Positions 62,099 to 64,000 of a stretch of DNA of 64,000 bases are shown here, in pieces; the stretch's first letter is position 1, and each line of letters opens with the position of its first letter. The DNA is from Ambrosia x helenae (taxonomy: Eukaryota; Streptophyta; Magnoliopsida; Asterales; Asteraceae): contig CM061231.1 in assembly GCA_030844895.1 (NCBI GenBank), positions 88,942,706 to 89,006,705 of the forward strand, given 5' to 3'. A model generated the notes under the pieces. The model worked only from the letters and a program-made list of their open reading frames with translations. It did not search any database and was not told the origin of the DNA. Made by a program: the position numbers and the translations under genes.

Positions 62099-63545
62099 AT
62101 AAAATTAAACGATCAGTTTTGATGGAGGACCCAAGACCGTGTCCAAGATCATCAATCTTAGGAGCAATTTTCCTTTGATGGAATCCAATATCACACACTT
62201 TGACTAACTCTTTTGAAGAAGAGGCAGTATCAATCGAAGAAGCTTTCGATAACCAAGCCTGCTCAGGTCTTTTCATATTTTTCTTTGGTAAGACCTTGTT
62301 TTGAGCAGTTTTGGTAACCTTGTCTGATTTAACAGACGAAGGTCCAGCATTCGACTTAACTGATGATTTAGTAGTTAATTTTTCCATATAAACCTTTTGT
62401 TTGTCCTTTACCGTGTTCACCTTAGCTTTCTTCTCCATTTGGTTCATAGCAATTTGATTGCTATTGTCATAAACAATCGGTTGTTTTCCTTTTGATTCCA
62501 CATTTGGCCTTTTAGGAGAAACAACTCTCGAAGTCTTAGAATCTTTCCTACACTCAACTTCAAGCCTTTTGCATCTTACATATGGGCATTGAAAAAGTAA
62601 ATGCCATCTCTCCCCACATTTAAAACAGGCATGATATTAGTCAAATGTTCCTTTGTCATGAACTGTTTCGAAAGTTTTTACCAGGTATTGATCCTCAATA
62701 CACTTCATTCTTAAACTCTCAGGAGCAGGCTCTAGTGAGTAAGACAGCTCAACACTTTCGGTTGGTTTTACGAACCCAATCACATGAAAATTTTGACTTT
62801 TTTGAACCATCACCATACAGTTGTCTAATCAATTCCAATGGAAAGTCATTTGTGCTTTCAGATTTGGGAAACCAAATATTACTTTCTTGCTAGATTTTAG
62901 AAATTTTAGAACAATTGACAAATTGTATGGGATATTCCTCATCTAAAAATATTTGATCGGAACCCTCCATCCGATAGAATATTTTCACTCCCTTCTCAGA
63001 TTATTTCGACTCACATTTCTGTACTGATGGTTTAGGTTTGTTTTCAACCTTGGGAGGAACCTGAACTTCAGGAGTTGGATCACATGCAATGTGATTCTCC
63101 AAATGAATCTCAACTAACTTTTCAGCTTCTTCCTCAGCATCTGAGTCGGAATCATAAGTCACAGAAACCACATTTTCATTGTTGATTCCAAGTATTTGTC
63201 TCACAACTAAATACAGATCACCCACACTTAAGGTGTTTGATTCGTTTTCAGATGTGGAACTCTCCTTTTTCACCATATCAAAATTATGATTTTCAAACAA
63301 CACTGGTGATGGAACAGATTTATAACTAATATTGTACTCCTTCTTTGTTTGGTACCTCAACAATGTGGTCTAAGACATATCTCACATTGAGATAACTTTC
63401 CAATTTCTTGTTTATTTTCTCATACAGACATCTAACGTTGGCCATTTCTAGTTTAGTATCTTCAATTTCATTTATGTAATTATTAATTATCACTTGCTTG
63501 TTTGCATAATTAAATGATGTTGTAATATATGTATTGATCTAATCA
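62052..63545 (-). pseudogene. gag of copia element F, 3' part
   Basis: The zinc knuckle CFKCGERWHLLFQC (CX2CX4HX4C) lies at 62586-62627, with a stop TAA three codons before it. Upstream is an acidic segment (63001-63363; YDSDSDAEEEAEKLV). Before that is a coiled-coil-like piece (NEIEDTKLEMANVRCLYEKI, about 63420-63480) that can be followed to about 63540, where stops begin. Downstream of the knuckle is a Lys/Ser-rich linker to the protease. The Gag start and 5' LTR are not visible. Confidence 0.75.
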
Positions 63546-64000
63546 TTTTTTTTTTAATTTCTTGCTTTGTTCAAGTTTCTACAAATGATAGTGACATATG
63601 CTGGTTGTTAACCGTTTGACCCATTTGACCCATACCAAGCCATTCTATTCTATTCTCAATCCAGTTGACCCATTTGACTCAAACCAAGACATTTTACTCC
63701 CAACCCATTTGAACTATTTCTTGCAAAGCTTAACCGTTTGACCCATTTGGCCTCATCGTTCCCCTAAGTTGTTAACATGCAGCTGCAAATGTTAAGTTAT
63801 TAACATGAATGCAGCAGCAGCATATTAAACAAGTTAAACATGCAACTGCTAATTTACACAATCATAAAATGTAGCAGCTAACTAGTTACTAATTTACACA
63901 AACCAAAAACAATAGCATGTAATTCAAACCAGTAACATGTTAAAACAATTAATCAAACCAGCTTCGAGTTGAAATCATTTACCATTAACCATCAATCAAA
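63546..64000. other. Unrecognised right edge with repeated GACCCATTTGACC phrases
   Basis: Several near copies of tgacccatttgaccc occur at 63618-63752, then A/T-rich sequence with aacatg and gcagcag phrases. It is not readable as gag of F, so it may be a separate insertion or the break point of F. Confidence 0.5.

Larger units (their letters stand above)
52891..64000 (-). mobile_element. Ty1/copia element F (SIRE/Maximus-like), decayed, right end outside or lost
   Basis: On the minus strand: gag with a CCHC knuckle, protease, GAG-pre-integrase, part of integrase, RT and RNase H (63545 to 58955), the copia order. Then a 2.2-kb spacer, a long extra ORF (56738-53503), a polypurine tract and a tentative LTR. 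An extra ORF after pol and two polypurine-like tracts are features of the SIRE/Maximus lineage. The 5' LTR is not in view. Confidence 0.82.

Overview
The window is repeat DNA from a large plant nuclear genome. No host gene is recognisable. It is almost entirely LTR retrotransposons inserted into one another, with one CACTA-type DNA transposon end and one Ty1/copia element on the right. Plant features include the initiator-Met and Asp tRNA primer sites, an Athila-type Gag and plant chromovirus polyproteins. The style of the long-LTR chromoviruses and of the extra 3' ORF in the copia element resembles Asteraceae; that is inference from memory and not certain.

I call the elements A to F. Coordinates come from LTR ends (TG..CA) and 5-bp target-site duplications (TSDs). 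D (1-47619, minus, left end outside the window) is a non-autonomous element with 2.5-kb LTRs and no coding capacity. A (3368-13872, plus, TSD gaatt) is inserted in D's internal region; it is a young chromovirus of Tekay/Del type with almost identical LTRs. B (16591-47466, minus, TSD ggtat) is inserted in D's 5' LTR and is a decayed Athila-type element. E (27454-47225, minus, TSD gcttt) is inserted in B's 5' LTR. C (32381-43025, minus, TSD gttcc) is inserted in E's pol and belongs to the same family as E. D itself appears to lie inside a CACTA element whose right end is at 48265. The nest is therefore CACTA > D > B > E > C, with A as a side branch in D.

At 46424-51836 a 2.7-kb block carrying the right-hand junctions of this nest is duplicated in tandem. 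From 51837 to about 52890 nothing is recognised except a 16-C run. From about 52891 to the right edge lies F, a minus-strand Ty1/copia element of SIRE/Maximus style: tentative 3' LTR, a long extra 3' ORF, a 2.2-kb spacer with a second candidate promoter, then pol and gag. F is broken by stops and has lost its integrase core.

A has all enzyme domains in one open frame, but its gag carries an intron-like interruption and a one-base frameshift. C and E share a deletion of the Gag zinc knuckles and a frameshifting gap at the gag-protease joint, so their common ancestor seems to have moved while defective. The primer-site leader and the region before the 3' LTR are conserved across A, C and E and partly in D, which suggests shared machinery acting in trans.
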